The translations under genes and the position numbers were made by a program. From an uncultured Flavobacteriaceae bacterium (lineage in GTDB: Bacteria > Bacteroidota > Bacteroidia > Flavobacteriales > Flavobacteriaceae): 64,000 nucleotides of DNA. The first letter of the stretch is position 1. Each line of letters begins with the position of its first letter. This document shows, in pieces, positions 45,750 through 55,741 of the stretch. Under the pieces are notes generated by a model, which did no database searches, was not told where the DNA came from, and saw only the letters and a list, made by a program, of their open reading frames with translations. The stretch lies in contig CALHGE010000012.1 of the NCBI GenBank assembly GCA_938029725.1, positions 1-64,000 of the forward strand, read 5' to 3'.

Positions 45750-46304
45750 TTGAGCCACAAAAAAGAAAATACTGACGTTTTAGTCCAACTGTGCTTGCAA
45801 GGAAAACAAAGTGCACAATTGGAGATTTACAATCGCTATTACAAAGCCATGTATAATACATCGGTGCGGATTGTAAAAGACAGCGCTGAAGCTGAGGATG
45901 TAATGCAAGAATCGTTTTTAAACGCGTTTACGAAATTGCACACATTTAAAGGAGAGGTAACTTTCGGGTCTTGGCTTAAGCGCATTGTGATAAACAATAG
46001 TATCTATCATTACAGAAAACAACAGAAGAAAAACGAAGTTGATCTGGATGATGTAATATACAAGGTCGAAGATAATGACGGAGTTGTTTCAGATCATGCA
46101 TTCACCGAATTGAAGGCTCAAAAAGTGATGGAGAGCATGAAACTATTAAAAGACAATTACAGAGTTTCTTTGACCTTATATTTAATAGAAGGCTATGACT
46201 ATGAAGAGATAAGTAAAATAATGGATATCAGTTATGCCAACTGTAGAACAACCATCTCAAGGGCAAAAGAAAGTTTGAGAAATAAATTAACAATTGCATT
46301 CTAA
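45750..46304 (+). CDS. ECF-type RNA polymerase sigma factor
   Basis: Alternative sigma factor of the extracytoplasmic-function type. Region 2 includes YNTSVRIVKDSAEAEDVMQE and SFLNAFTKLHTFKGEVTFG; region 4 has the helix-turn-helix GYDYEEISKIMDISYANCRT near residue 150. At 184 aa it is typical. The start is TTG (45750), since no ATG gives a complete region 2. It is the first gene of an operon with a probable anti-sigma factor and two surface proteins. Confidence 0.92.
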   Translation: MSHKKENTDVLVQLCLQGKQSAQLEIYNRYYKAMYNTSVRIVKDSAEAEDVMQESFLNAFTKLHTFKGEVTFGSWLKRIVINNSIYHYRKQQKKNEVDLDDVIYKVEDNDGVVSDHAFTELKAQKVMESMKLLKDNYRVSLTLYLIEGYDYEEISKIMDISYANCRTTISRAKESLRNKLTIAF

Positions 46305-46864
46305 TGGAAAACGATAACATAGCTACCCTGTTTAAAAAGCTCCAAGGTTCTTTTGACATAGAAGAATCTCAGGAAGGACACCAGCATAGGTTCTTAGAAA
46401 AATTACAAGCCTCTCAAGGCCTTGTATCCATTCAAAAGAAAAAAAATACGTGGTGGAGGCCTTTATCTATAGCAGCCTCAGTAGTCATACTTTTAGGAAT
46501 AGGTCTTAGCATTTTCAATGATTCACCCACTATAAATCAGCAAGTTGCGGAAATATCTCCAGAAGTATCACAGACACAATTTCACTTTGCTAGTCTCATT
46601 GATGAGCAGGTAAGAGAACTGGAAAATCAAAGTACACCAGAGACCAAAAAAATAATTGATGATACCATGATTCAATTAATTAAGCTAGATACTAATTACA
46701 AAATATTAGAACAAGATCTAATAAATGGCGGCAATAGTAAATTGATACTAAGTGCCATGATTACCAACTTTCAAACACGAATTGATCTTTTACAAGATGT
46801 ACTAGATCAGGTAGAAAATATTAAAAACTTAAAAAATTACAATGATGCGAACTATACTATTTAA
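46304..46864 (+). CDS. Probable membrane anti-sigma factor
   Basis: A 186-aa protein with an N-terminal cytoplasmic part of about 50 residues, one membrane helix (PLSIAASVVILLGIGLSIF, about 52-70) and an extracytoplasmic helical domain ending in a coiled-coil-like LLQDVLDQVENIKNLKN. It overlaps the sigma gene by one base (TAATG). The layout is that of a transmembrane anti-sigma factor, but no zinc-binding ASD motif (HxxxCxxC) is present; the N-terminal GHQHRFLEKLQA segment is the only His-rich part. Function is inferred from topology and position. Confidence 0.75.
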   Translation: MENDNIATLFKKLQGSFDIEESQEGHQHRFLEKLQASQGLVSIQKKKNTWWRPLSIAASVVILLGIGLSIFNDSPTINQQVAEISPEVSQTQFHFASLIDEQVRELENQSTPETKKIIDDTMIQLIKLDTNYKILEQDLINGGNSKLILSAMITNFQTRIDLLQDVLDQVENIKNLKNYNDANYTI

Positions 46865-47936
46865 ATTTCCCCTGCTAGTTCTTTTAGCACTTCCCATGCT
46901 TATTTCGGCAGGTGATGGAAAACTAAAGGGTAAATACACCAAAGAAAAAACCATTAAAAAGGAGTACGATGTAAACGCTGATGCGCTGTTAAAAGTAGGC
47001 AACAGCTACGGCAACCTAAACATCACTTCATGGAGTGAAAACAGAATAGTTATTGAGGTACACATTAAAACCAATGGGAATAATGAGGAGAAAGTTCAGA
47101 AAAAACTTGATGGTATTTCAGTGGATTTTGAAGGCAATAGTAGCCTGGTTTCTGCAAGAACCATATTTAATGATAACAAAAGTAGTTGGGGCTGGAACTG
47201 GGGTAATAGCAACACTGTGAATATGCAGATTAATTATACCATTAAACTCCCTATAAAAAGCAGCGTTAATCTGAACAATGACTACGGAAGCATTATTTTA
47301 GATCGTATAGATGGACATGCAAAAATCAACTGTGATTATGGTCGATTAGAGATTGGTGAGCTCCGAGGAAGAAACAATCAACTGAATTTTGATTATACAT
47401 CAAAGTCTACGATTGACTTCATGAACAGTGGAACTATTAACGCTGATTATTCAGGGTTTACCATCGGAAAAGCTGGCGATTTAATTATCAAAGCCGACTA
47501 CACCAACTGCACAGTAGAAAAAATGGGCAATCTCGACTATAATACCGACTATGGAAAAGTAGATATTGGAGAAGCTGAAAACATTAAAGGGAATGGAGAC
47601 TATATCAGCGTTAAGCTTGGCACCATACATGGCAATGTAGATATCAATGCCGATTATGGTTCTGTTAAAATTGCAAAAATGGCTTCAGATGCTGGAAACA
47701 TACAGATACGAAGTGATTATACCGGTGTAAAAATAGGCTATGACCCTTCGTACCATTTTAATTTTGAAATCAAAACTTCTTATGCGGGGGTTAGTGGAAA
47801 AGATGATTTTGACATCAGCATTAGCGAGGTAAAGAACACCAGTAAATATTACAAAGGACATTACGGGTCTTCAAATAGTAACAACTCTGTTTATATCACA
47901 AGTGATTACGGGGGAATAACATTCTATAAAAATTAA
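46842..47936 (+). CDS. DUF4097-like secreted beta-repeat protein (putative adhesin)
   Basis: A 364-aa exported protein with signal peptide (FPLLVLLALPMLISAG, residues 8-23). The mature part is built from short repeated strands such as VNLNNDYGSIILDRIDG, KINCDYGRLEIG, INADYSGFTIG and YNTDYGKVDIG, with recurring (N/A)DYG turns, implying a beta-helix like that of DUF4097 proteins. No catalytic motif is seen. It overlaps the anti-sigma gene by 23 bases and is followed by a head GIN-domain gene, so it is probably a target or sensor part of the sigma system. Confidence 0.82.
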   Translation: MMRTILFKFPLLVLLALPMLISAGDGKLKGKYTKEKTIKKEYDVNADALLKVGNSYGNLNITSWSENRIVIEVHIKTNGNNEEKVQKKLDGISVDFEGNSSLVSARTIFNDNKSSWGWNWGNSNTVNMQINYTIKLPIKSSVNLNNDYGSIILDRIDGHAKINCDYGRLEIGELRGRNNQLNFDYTSKSTIDFMNSGTINADYSGFTIGKAGDLIIKADYTNCTVEKMGNLDYNTDYGKVDIGEAENIKGNGDYISVKLGTIHGNVDINADYGSVKIAKMASDAGNIQIRSDYTGVKIGYDPSYHFNFEIKTSYAGVSGKDDFDISISEVKNTSKYYKGHYGSSNSNNSVYITSDYGGITFYKN

Positions 47937-47989
47937 TTCATTAATCAATCAGCCCATGAACTTATTCAGGGCGAAAATCACTATGTATC

Positions 47990-48715
47990 ATGAAAAATTT
48001 ATTGAGCCTAAGTTTAGTACTACTATTAACAGCTTCATGCTCCGCTCAATGGGGTAAGAAAGTCAAGGGAAATGGAAACCAAACCACCATCGAACGTAGC
48101 GTCGGAGAATATGAAGCCATCGGACTCTCAGGATGGTTTGATGTAGATATCGTTGCAGGAAAAGAAGGCGAAATCAAATTGGAGGGCGAATCAAATTTGC
48201 TAGAATATATAAAAACTGAAGTAAAAAACGGGAAGTTATCTATAAAAGTAGAAAAGGGCTATAACTTAAGACCTTCTTCATGGGATGATGGCATAAGAAT
48301 TACGGTGCCTATTGAAAGTATAAATTCTATTGCACTTTCTGGCTCAGGAGATATCGTTAGTAAAACAACAATTAAAACTGATAATTTCAAAACTGCAATG
48401 TCGGGTTCAGGAGATATTACTTTAGATATTGAAGCAAGCTCAATTAGCGCGACAATGTCTGGATCTGGAGATATCACTTTGAATGGCAGTACTACAGATT
48501 TTAAAGCTAGCATATCTGGCAGTGGAGATATTAAAGCTTATGGCCTAGAAGCCGATAATGTATCTGCAAACGTATCTGGTTCTGCAGACATTAAGGTGAC
48601 TGCAAACAAAATGCTTAAAGCAAGGGTATCAGGGTCAGGAGATATTAGCTACAGAGGTAGTCCTGACAAGGTAGACACCAAAGCTTCTGGTTCAGGAGAT
48701 ATTTCCAAAGGCTAG
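47990..48715 (+). CDS. Head GIN domain (DUF2807) lipoprotein
   Basis: A 241-aa probable lipoprotein with signal ending in the lipobox LTASC. The body is a beta-helix with six copies of SGSGDI and one SGSADI, spaced about 16-22 residues, the hallmark of the head GIN (DUF2807) family. The N-terminal part (GNQTTIERSVGEYEAIGLSG) matches the family start. It likely sits on the periplasmic or outer face of a membrane; its function is unknown. It lies 53 bases after the DUF4097 gene and ends the operon, which is closed by a terminator. Confidence 0.88.
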   Translation: MKNLLSLSLVLLLTASCSAQWGKKVKGNGNQTTIERSVGEYEAIGLSGWFDVDIVAGKEGEIKLEGESNLLEYIKTEVKNGKLSIKVEKGYNLRPSSWDDGIRITVPIESINSIALSGSGDIVSKTTIKTDNFKTAMSGSGDITLDIEASSISATMSGSGDITLNGSTTDFKASISGSGDIKAYGLEADNVSANVSGSADIKVTANKMLKARVSGSGDISYRGSPDKVDTKASGSGDISKG

Positions 48716-48799
48716 GGAGTTTATTCATCTAATAGGCTGAGTAAGTTTTCAGCAAAGAAACACTCCAACACTCAAAAATCAATTCTCAAACGAGAAACT

Positions 48800-48830
48800 A
48801 AGGCGCTCTTATGCAAGGGCGCCTTTATTA
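48800..48830 (+). terminator. Terminator of the ECF operon
   Basis: AAGGCGC (48800-48806) pairs with GCGCCTT (48819-48825), followed by a T-rich stretch, 84 bases after the head GIN gene. The rest of the 339-base gap up to 49054 shows nothing I can interpret. Confidence 0.65.
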
Positions 48831-49054
48831 TTTATAACAATTGCAGCATTAATTTTAATTCAAGCAACGCTCAATTCTTAATATAAATAAGAACAAAATA
48901 AATTGAAATTTGACTTAGAAGACATCGAATCAATCGCTCTTTGCAGCAACGCTATTTAACTCGTTCTAGCCGAAGAATTTTTACCTGATTTTTAAGTAAA
49001 AAGCGTATGATTTAAAAAGCTATTGGCTAGCTAGGGTATTAGTTAATGGACTAT

Positions 49055-50395
49055 TTACGCAGAGGGCCTTTCTTCTTTTGGCACTCTAAAAAGTAATACA
49101 ATGCCTATCAAAAAGAATAAAATCAGGAACAGTATGGCATATCGCATATTATATTTATGATCAACAATGGCGAAAATGAGCATGCCAATAACAATACCGA
49201 TTTTTTCTGCCACATCATAGAAACTAAAATAGGAAGTGGTATCCTCGGTCTCTGGCAAGAATTTAGAATAGGTTGATCTGGCCAAAGCTTGTACGCCACC
49301 CATTACCAAACCAACAAGGCTAGCACCAATGTAAAACTGCATAGGCGATTTCATAAAAAATGCATAAACACACAGGCACATCCAAATAGCATTTACAACA
49401 ATTAGCGTTTTTATATTTCCGTATTTATTAGATGCTTTTGATGTGAGAAAGGCACCTAAAATAGCTACAAGCTGAATGAGTAATATACTTCCTATGAGGC
49501 CAAGCATTTTTGCTTCTTCCCCGCCCCAGGCTATTTCTTTTTCTCCAAAATAAACAGCTATAAGCATTATGGTCTGAACGGCCATGCTGAACACAAAAAA
49601 TGCCTCTAAATATCGTTTTAACCTCAAGTCTCCTTGAAGTTGATGCCAAACTCCCTTTAACTCTTTAAAGCCATTAAACAAAACCTCTTTATTTACCTTA
49701 TGCCCTCTAGAGGACCCTTTAGGTAAAACCCAAAATGTATATTGACCAAAAATTACCCACCATAGGCCAACAGTAATAAACGAGATTCTCATCGCCTCTT
49801 TTGAGGCAAGACTATGTTCTTCAGGAGTGGTACCGACATCAAAACCAAAAAACGATGGAAACATTACCATTAGTAAATTTAACACCAGCAGAAGTACACT
49901 ACCCAGATACCCCATAGAAAAACCCTTGGCACTAATACGATCTTGTTGCTCTTCAAAGGCAATATCTGGCAGATATGAATTATAGAAGACTAGGCTTCCC
50001 CAATACCCCAAAAGACCCATAAAGTAAAACATGAGGCTTGTATGAATCTGATCAAGGTCAAACCAATACAAACCGAAACAGCCTATGCTGCCCAGGTAAC
50101 AAAAGAACTTCATGAAATTCTTTTTGTTACCAATATAATCAGCCACACCTGATAAAATAGGCGAGGATATAGCCACTACTAGAAAAGTAAAAGCTGTAAT
50201 AATTTCAATGAGTACGGTGGGCTTCATTTCAAAGCCAAAGGCAGAGACCAGTTCATCTCCAGAGAACAAGGAGGAATAAAATATGGGAAATATCGACGAG
50301 GCAATCGTTAAGGTATATACAGAATTCGCCCAATCGTAAAATGCCCAAGCATTGAGTAGTTTTTTACTTCCCTTTACTGCTAGATTTCTTGCCAT
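49055..50395 (-). CDS. MFS transporter, UMF1/Atg22-like family
   Basis: A 446-aa inner-membrane transporter with about twelve hydrophobic segments. The N-terminal WAFYDWANSVYTLTIASSIF and SPILSGVADYIGNKKNFM are signatures of the UMF1/Atg22-like branch of the major facilitator superfamily; GGVQALARSTYSKFLPE near residue 366 is another. Some members export amino acids in eukaryotes; the substrate here is unknown. A strong terminator lies between it and the upstream M48 gene, so it has its own promoter. Confidence 0.9.
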   Translation of the reverse strand: MARNLAVKGSKKLLNAWAFYDWANSVYTLTIASSIFPIFYSSLFSGDELVSAFGFEMKPTVLIEIITAFTFLVVAISSPILSGVADYIGNKKNFMKFFCYLGSIGCFGLYWFDLDQIHTSLMFYFMGLLGYWGSLVFYNSYLPDIAFEEQQDRISAKGFSMGYLGSVLLLVLNLLMVMFPSFFGFDVGTTPEEHSLASKEAMRISFITVGLWWVIFGQYTFWVLPKGSSRGHKVNKEVLFNGFKELKGVWHQLQGDLRLKRYLEAFFVFSMAVQTIMLIAVYFGEKEIAWGGEEAKMLGLIGSILLIQLVAILGAFLTSKASNKYGNIKTLIVVNAIWMCLCVYAFFMKSPMQFYIGASLVGLVMGGVQALARSTYSKFLPETEDTTSYFSFYDVAEKIGIVIGMLIFAIVDHKYNMRYAILFLILFFLIGIVLLFRVPKEERPSA

Positions 50396-50412
50396 AGTTG
50401 TGCTTTGGTCAT

Positions 50413-50445
50413 AAAAAAACCATTCGCTAGCGAGCGAATGGTTTT
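50413..50445 (-). terminator. Terminator of the M48 protease gene
   Basis: AAAACCATTCGCT (50416-50428) pairs perfectly with AGCGAATGGTTTT (50433-50445); on the minus strand it ends in seven T. It lies 28 bases past the protease stop and 18 bases before the MFS start. Confidence 0.85.
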
Positions 50446-50472
50446 AAATATACGATTAATACCTATAGTTTT

Positions 50473-51282
50473 CTACTGAAATGAAGTCACCCCGTATTTT
50501 GCAGCTTCTTTTTTAGCCAAAGGAGCCCATTGTGTCAAATTAGAAATACGCGTATCATTAGATGGATGTGTACTCATAAATTCAGGTGGCGCTTGCCCCC
50601 CACTTTTAGCCTTCATACGTTTCCACAGTTCAGCACCTTCTTCAGGGTTATATCCTGCAATGGCCATTATTTGAAGACCAATTCTATCTGCCTCAGTTTC
50701 ATGGCTTCTGCTGAACGGAAGCATAATTCCCAATTGAGAACCTAAACCATAAGCCTGATTGAACATGTTTCTTTTCTGTGGATCTTGGATAGCAATATTA
50801 CCGGCAACGGCACCCATTTGCTGCAATGTACCAGCACTCATTCGTTGTGCACCGTGATCTGCCAAGGCATGTGCTACTTCATGACCCATAACTACAGCAA
50901 CCCCTGTTTCTTGTTGCGTAATTGGAAGTATGCCTGTGTAAAAAACAATCTTACCCCCGGGCATACACCATGCATTTACGGTCTCATCATTGACCAAGTT
51001 ATATTCCCATTTGTAATCTTTTAAATAACCAGGATATCCATTCGCTGTCAACCATCTTTCGGCTGCAGATGAAATACGCTGCCCAACCCTTGTAATCATT
51101 TTAGCCTCTGCAGTATCTTCAATAACTGCGTTTTCCCCCAAAAATTGGTCGTATTGCGCGAAAGCCATCGGAAAAATTTGCTTGTTTCCGTAAAAATTTA
51201 AAACTTTTTGACCCGTAAAAGGGTTTGTTTTACATGCTGTAACGCCAACCAAAATGACTAGCGTTAAAATTATTTTTCTCAT
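50473..51282 (-). CDS. M48-family zinc metalloprotease lipoprotein
   Basis: Membrane-attached protease of the LoiP/BepA/Oma1-like type. The signal ends in a lipobox-like VGVTAC (Cys17). The catalytic zinc motif is GHEVAHALADHG near residue 128, with the third ligand Glu in HETEADRIGLQIMA near 190. C-terminally EFMSTHPSNDTRISNL is a family signature. At 269 aa it lacks the TPR domain of BepA. It probably acts in outer-membrane quality control (family inference). Confidence 0.92.
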   Translation of the reverse strand: MRKIILTLVILVGVTACKTNPFTGQKVLNFYGNKQIFPMAFAQYDQFLGENAVIEDTAEAKMITRVGQRISSAAERWLTANGYPGYLKDYKWEYNLVNDETVNAWCMPGGKIVFYTGILPITQQETGVAVVMGHEVAHALADHGAQRMSAGTLQQMGAVAGNIAIQDPQKRNMFNQAYGLGSQLGIMLPFSRSHETEADRIGLQIMAIAGYNPEEGAELWKRMKAKSGGQAPPEFMSTHPSNDTRISNLTQWAPLAKKEAAKYGVTSFQ

Positions 51283-51319
51283 GGTGATGTGTGTTTAGTT
51301 CTCGTAAAGTACAAAAAAA

Positions 51320-53719
51320 TTATTTTCCTGTTATACGCAGGTTGGTAAAGTTTTTACTCACTACAATAGAATGATTTCCATTTCGCTTAACATCAGTTAG
51401 GCTTACTTCTTCATTATCAATCTCTATGCCAGTTATTTCAAAGGGAAGTCCGTGAAACTTAACCGCTATGGTTTCGTAAGAAGTAATAAATGTACCGTCT
51501 TTGTGTTGTTGAACACTTAGCTGATTGCCCTTGCCTAGTAGTTTAAATGTACGATGACTGTAGCGTCCTTTTGTATAATCATAGCCGTCTTGACCATCTT
51601 CATACACCATTGAATTTTCAATTCCTTCCTTGTAATATACCTCGAGAATAAGTTCCTCGATCACTTTTTCTCCCACATACTGTTGTACAGGATATTTTGG
51701 AATAATAGCGCCTTCTTTAATAAATAATGGCACCTTATCAAGGTCGGCAGCTACCCACTTTTCTTTACCTCCATCTACAACTTCATCTGTCCAGAAATTA
51801 TACCATTTTCCTCGAGGAATGTACATTCTTCTACCTTGGGCATTTGGTTCTTGCACCGGGCAAACTAAAATTTGGTTTCCAAAAATAAATTCATCCGTTC
51901 TAAAATGGGTTTGTGGATCTTCTTGATCAAACATCACCAAAGATTTCAGCATGGCTATTCCGTTAGTAGAATAGTCATAGAACATTGTATATAGGTAGGG
52001 TAGTAACTGATAACGAAGTTCAACAAATTTGCGAACAATATCGGTCACCTCTTTATCAAAAGACCAAGGTTCTTGATCGCCATGGTCACCACTTGAATGG
52101 ACCCTACAAAACGGGTGAAAAATTCCCAGTTGAATCCATCTCGCGAATAATTCACCATTCGGTTGTTCTGCAAAACCTCCAATATCCGAACCTACAAAAG
52201 AATACCCACTCATGCACATACGTTGCATTTGTACATTGGCAAGCCATAAATGCTCCCAAGTGGCAACATTGTCACCAGTCCACGTGCACGCATATCTTTG
52301 TGTACCTGCGTATGCTGCTCTTGTAATTACAAAAGGGCGCTTTGGGTAGGAATGCTTTTTTACACCATTATAGGTAGCGCGAACCATCTGCATTCCATAA
52401 ACATTGTGTGATTTTCTATGCGTACTTGGGTTTCCGTCGTTATTATGTCTTGTATCTAAAGGTGCTGTTTTACCGGGCACTTCCATTACAGCGGGTTCGT
52501 TCATATCATTCCAAACAGCATGAACACCCATTTCAGCCATAAATTCTTTGTACAGCTCTGCCCACCAAGCACGTACTTCGGGGTTTGTAAAGTCAGGAAA
52601 ATGACATTCGCCTGGCCAAACTTTACCCTTCATGTATGGCCCATCTCCGCGCTTGCAGAAATAATCGTTTTCCATGGCCTCTTGATACACCCAGTAATCG
52701 CGGTCAACCTTAATGCCCGGATCAATCATCACCACGGTTTTAAAACCATCTTCTTCGAGTTCACCAATCATTCGCTTCGGATCAGGAAAACGTGTTTTAT
52801 CCCAGGTGAAGCAGCGAAATCCGTCCATGTAATCGATATCCAAATAAATGGCATCACATGGTATTTTCAAATCTCGAAACTTCTTAGCGATTTCTTTTAC
52901 ATTACTTTCTGGAAAATAACTCCATTTCGATTGTTGGTATCCCAAAGCCCATAAAGGCGGTAGTTCAGGTTTTCCTGTTAAATCTGTATATAAACGAACC
53001 ACTTTTGACATGTCAGGGCCGTAAATAAAATAGTAATTCATCTCACCACCATCAGCCCAAAAACTAGTTGTAGTGCGCCGTTCATGAGCAAAATCAAAAT
53101 GCGTTTTGAAGGTATTATCGAAAAATATACCATAGGCTTTACCATGGGTAAGACCCACATAAAAAGGAATTGCTTTATACAATGGGTCACGATCCTTACC
53201 ATAGGCATATGAATCGGTAACCCAATTTTCTAATCTTTTTCCTTTTAAGTTTGAATGGGTAGCCTTATCACCTAAACCATAAAAACTTTCACCCGTTTGA
53301 GCGATTTTACTCATTTTAACGGTATTACCACCGTATTCGTAATTCTCTTCCCAATGAAAACCAATTTCATCCTCATTGATAATATTGCCATCTGGGTCAG
53401 AAATCTGAACACGCATCGATTTTTTATCTACCAAAACCGTCATGCGAATGGTTTGGATAAGGTACTCGGTATCTGTTTCGGACACCTCTAGCTTATCATA
53501 TCCTCGCCTGCCAATTTTGCTAATCGCATAAGAGAAGTCAGGTTCAAATGTATGACTGGTAGCATAGCGAAAACGAAGCATGCTATTTCGAAGCACAGTA
53601 ATCTGGAGTACCACTCCATTCTTGGATGTGAAATATATTTTGTCCACATCTTGAAGAAAGTCGACTATTTCGTTTGGGTATAAATTTCCCTTGTATTCTA
53701 ATTCCGTATTTGTAATCAT
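51320..53719 (-). CDS. Glycoside hydrolase family 31 alpha-glucosidase
   Basis: Hydrolyses alpha-linked glucose units, most likely maltodextrins or glycogen fragments. The N-terminal beta-sandwich (about 1-240) is followed by the (beta/alpha)8 barrel: GYQQSKWSYFPE near residue 262, CDAIYLDIDYMDG near 291, the nucleophile in WNDMNEPAVMEVP near 407 and the acid/base region FVGSDIGGFAEQP near 510. C-terminal beta domains follow. No signal peptide is seen, so it should be cytoplasmic. At 799 aa it is complete, and it lies about 100 bases downstream of glgB on the same strand. Confidence 0.94.
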   Translation of the reverse strand: MITNTELEYKGNLYPNEIVDFLQDVDKIYFTSKNGVVLQITVLRNSMLRFRYATSHTFEPDFSYAISKIGRRGYDKLEVSETDTEYLIQTIRMTVLVDKKSMRVQISDPDGNIINEDEIGFHWEENYEYGGNTVKMSKIAQTGESFYGLGDKATHSNLKGKRLENWVTDSYAYGKDRDPLYKAIPFYVGLTHGKAYGIFFDNTFKTHFDFAHERRTTTSFWADGGEMNYYFIYGPDMSKVVRLYTDLTGKPELPPLWALGYQQSKWSYFPESNVKEIAKKFRDLKIPCDAIYLDIDYMDGFRCFTWDKTRFPDPKRMIGELEEDGFKTVVMIDPGIKVDRDYWVYQEAMENDYFCKRGDGPYMKGKVWPGECHFPDFTNPEVRAWWAELYKEFMAEMGVHAVWNDMNEPAVMEVPGKTAPLDTRHNNDGNPSTHRKSHNVYGMQMVRATYNGVKKHSYPKRPFVITRAAYAGTQRYACTWTGDNVATWEHLWLANVQMQRMCMSGYSFVGSDIGGFAEQPNGELFARWIQLGIFHPFCRVHSSGDHGDQEPWSFDKEVTDIVRKFVELRYQLLPYLYTMFYDYSTNGIAMLKSLVMFDQEDPQTHFRTDEFIFGNQILVCPVQEPNAQGRRMYIPRGKWYNFWTDEVVDGGKEKWVAADLDKVPLFIKEGAIIPKYPVQQYVGEKVIEELILEVYYKEGIENSMVYEDGQDGYDYTKGRYSHRTFKLLGKGNQLSVQQHKDGTFITSYETIAVKFHGLPFEITGIEIDNEEVSLTDVKRNGNHSIVVSKNFTNLRITGK

Positions 53720-53821
53720 AGTAGGTTGCTAATTTATAAGAACGCAAAAAAAACATTTTAACGTATAACTCTGAAATAATTACTGTTGAAATCACCAACT
53801 ATAACGATATTCTTGATTTTT

Positions 53822-55720
53822 CTATTTAAAAATGATAATACTTAAAGGAGGAATAGTCATTTCTACCGATTTTTTATGTCCGTGCCATTCTTTTGAACTC
53901 AACTTAGAGATATTCACTTCTATATCTGTGCCACCATATTTCTGGTCATCGCTATTGAATAAAACCTTCACTTGACCTGATTTCTTCGGAATACCAATAC
54001 GGTAGTTCGCTCTAGTAATCGGAGTCATATTCAAAGCGACATAAATATCATTTTTGGCATCGTGTCCTTTTCGTATAAACGTCAAAACAGAATTTTCGTG
54101 GTCTCCATAGTCAATCCACTCAAAGCCCTCAGCACTGAATTGCTTCTCATACAATGCAGGATATCCTTTATAAAAGGCATTCAAATCTTTCACCAATTCT
54201 TGAACACCTGAATGTACTTTGTGATCTAACAAGTGCCAATCTAAACTTTGTTGGAAATTCCATTCTGAAGTTTGACCAAATTCACCGCCCATGAACATCA
54301 AATTCGTTCCGGGGTGGGTAAACATATATCCGTAGAGTAAACGTAAATTGGCAAATTGCTGCCATTCATCGCCTGGCATTCTGTATACCAGTGATTTTTT
54401 ACCATAAACGACCTCATCATGTGAAAAGGGAAGCATAAAATTCTCCGTAAAGGCGTAGGTCATGCTAAAGGTCAAATCATCTTGATGGTATTTTCTGTTG
54501 ATGGGGTCTTTTTTGAAATACTCTAGGGTATCGTGCATCCAGCCCATCATCCATTTCATTCCAAAACCAAGTCCGCCAACGCTCACAGGTTTTGAAACGC
54601 CTGTAAATGCTGTTGATTCTTCTGCGATTGTTTGCACTCCTTCAAAATTTTCGTAAACCGCTTGGTTTAGTTCTCGAATAAAAGACAAGGACTCTAAATT
54701 TTCATTGTTACCATAGATATTAGGGTCCCACTCTCCTTCTTCCCTTGAATAATCTAAATAAATCATTGAAGCTACGGCATCAACACGCAAGGCATCAACA
54801 TGAAACTGATCTAACCAAAACAGGGCATTACTTATCAAGAAAGCACGAACTTCATTTCTGCCATAATTAAAAATCAAACTTTTCCAGTCAGGGTGATAGC
54901 CCTTTTTACGGTCTGGATGCTCGTATAAATGAGAGCCATCGAAAAAACCTAGTCCATGCGCATCTTCAGGAAAGTGTGATGGCACCCAGTCTAAAATTAC
55001 ACCGATATCGTTTTGGTGTAATTTATCAACCAAAAGTTTAAAACCTTCTGGATCTCCAAAGCGCGAAGTCGGAGCAAAATACCCTGTTAATTGGTACCCC
55101 CAAGAAGGATCATATGGGTATTCCATTATTGGCATAAACTCTATGTGCGTAAAGCCCATTTCTTTGACATATTCTACCAAATCTTTTGCAAAATCCTCAT
55201 AAGACAAAAAGTCATTTCCGTTCTTCCTTTTCCAAGAACCTAAATGTACTTCGTATACTGAATAGGGTCTATCCAATCCGTTTTTATCTGCGCGATATCC
55301 CATCCATTTTTTATCCTCCCAGCTATACTTGGCATCCCATATAATGGAAGCCGTATGCGGTGGGTGTTCACAATAGCGCGCGAAAGGGTCCGCTTTTTCT
55401 GAAACAATACCCTGATTATTTGAGTGAATTTTATATTTATAAATCTCGCCGTGACCAACATCGGGTATAAATCCTTCCCAAATTCCACTTTCATCCCAAC
55501 GAACGTTTAATGAATGCTCACTGTCTTGCCAAGAATTAAACTCCCCTGTAACTGAGACCGATTTAGCAGTAGGTGCCCAAACGGCAAAATAGGTTCCTTT
55601 TTTTCCATCAAGCTCAATTGGGTGAGAACCTAACTTCTCATATAATTTATAATGTTTTCCAGATTTAAATAAGTCAATATCAAAATCAGAAAAAAGACTA
55701 TGAGCAATAACTTTGGGCAT
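53822..55720 (-). CDS. glgB: 1,4-alpha-glucan branching enzyme
   Basis: Introduces alpha-1,6 branches into glycogen. A CBM48 module (about residues 25-120) precedes the GH13 barrel with GVILDWVPSHFP near 243, the nucleophile Asp in ALRVDAVASMIYLDY near 308, the Glu in TIAEESTAF near 361, and PFSHDEVVYGKKSL near 429. I choose the ATG at 55720 (MPKVIAHSLFSDFDIDLF) rather than 55744, because a -7 promoter box overlaps the upstream ATG and the family begins here. At 632 aa it is normal. The gene is followed by a GH31 glucosidase. Confidence 0.95.
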   Translation of the reverse strand: MPKVIAHSLFSDFDIDLFKSGKHYKLYEKLGSHPIELDGKKGTYFAVWAPTAKSVSVTGEFNSWQDSEHSLNVRWDESGIWEGFIPDVGHGEIYKYKIHSNNQGIVSEKADPFARYCEHPPHTASIIWDAKYSWEDKKWMGYRADKNGLDRPYSVYEVHLGSWKRKNGNDFLSYEDFAKDLVEYVKEMGFTHIEFMPIMEYPYDPSWGYQLTGYFAPTSRFGDPEGFKLLVDKLHQNDIGVILDWVPSHFPEDAHGLGFFDGSHLYEHPDRKKGYHPDWKSLIFNYGRNEVRAFLISNALFWLDQFHVDALRVDAVASMIYLDYSREEGEWDPNIYGNNENLESLSFIRELNQAVYENFEGVQTIAEESTAFTGVSKPVSVGGLGFGMKWMMGWMHDTLEYFKKDPINRKYHQDDLTFSMTYAFTENFMLPFSHDEVVYGKKSLVYRMPGDEWQQFANLRLLYGYMFTHPGTNLMFMGGEFGQTSEWNFQQSLDWHLLDHKVHSGVQELVKDLNAFYKGYPALYEKQFSAEGFEWIDYGDHENSVLTFIRKGHDAKNDIYVALNMTPITRANYRIGIPKKSGQVKVLFNSDDQKYGGTDIEVNISKLSSKEWHGHKKSVEMTIPPLSIIIFK

Positions 55721-55741
55721 ATTAAGGTGGTGTATTTGATG

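Noticed and set aside
48340-48715. Recurring TCTGG(T/A)TCAGGAGATAT-like units as a possible CRISPR or mobile repeat
   Set aside because: They encode the in-frame SGSGDI turns of the head GIN protein; spacing is irregular and the sequence between them is coding.
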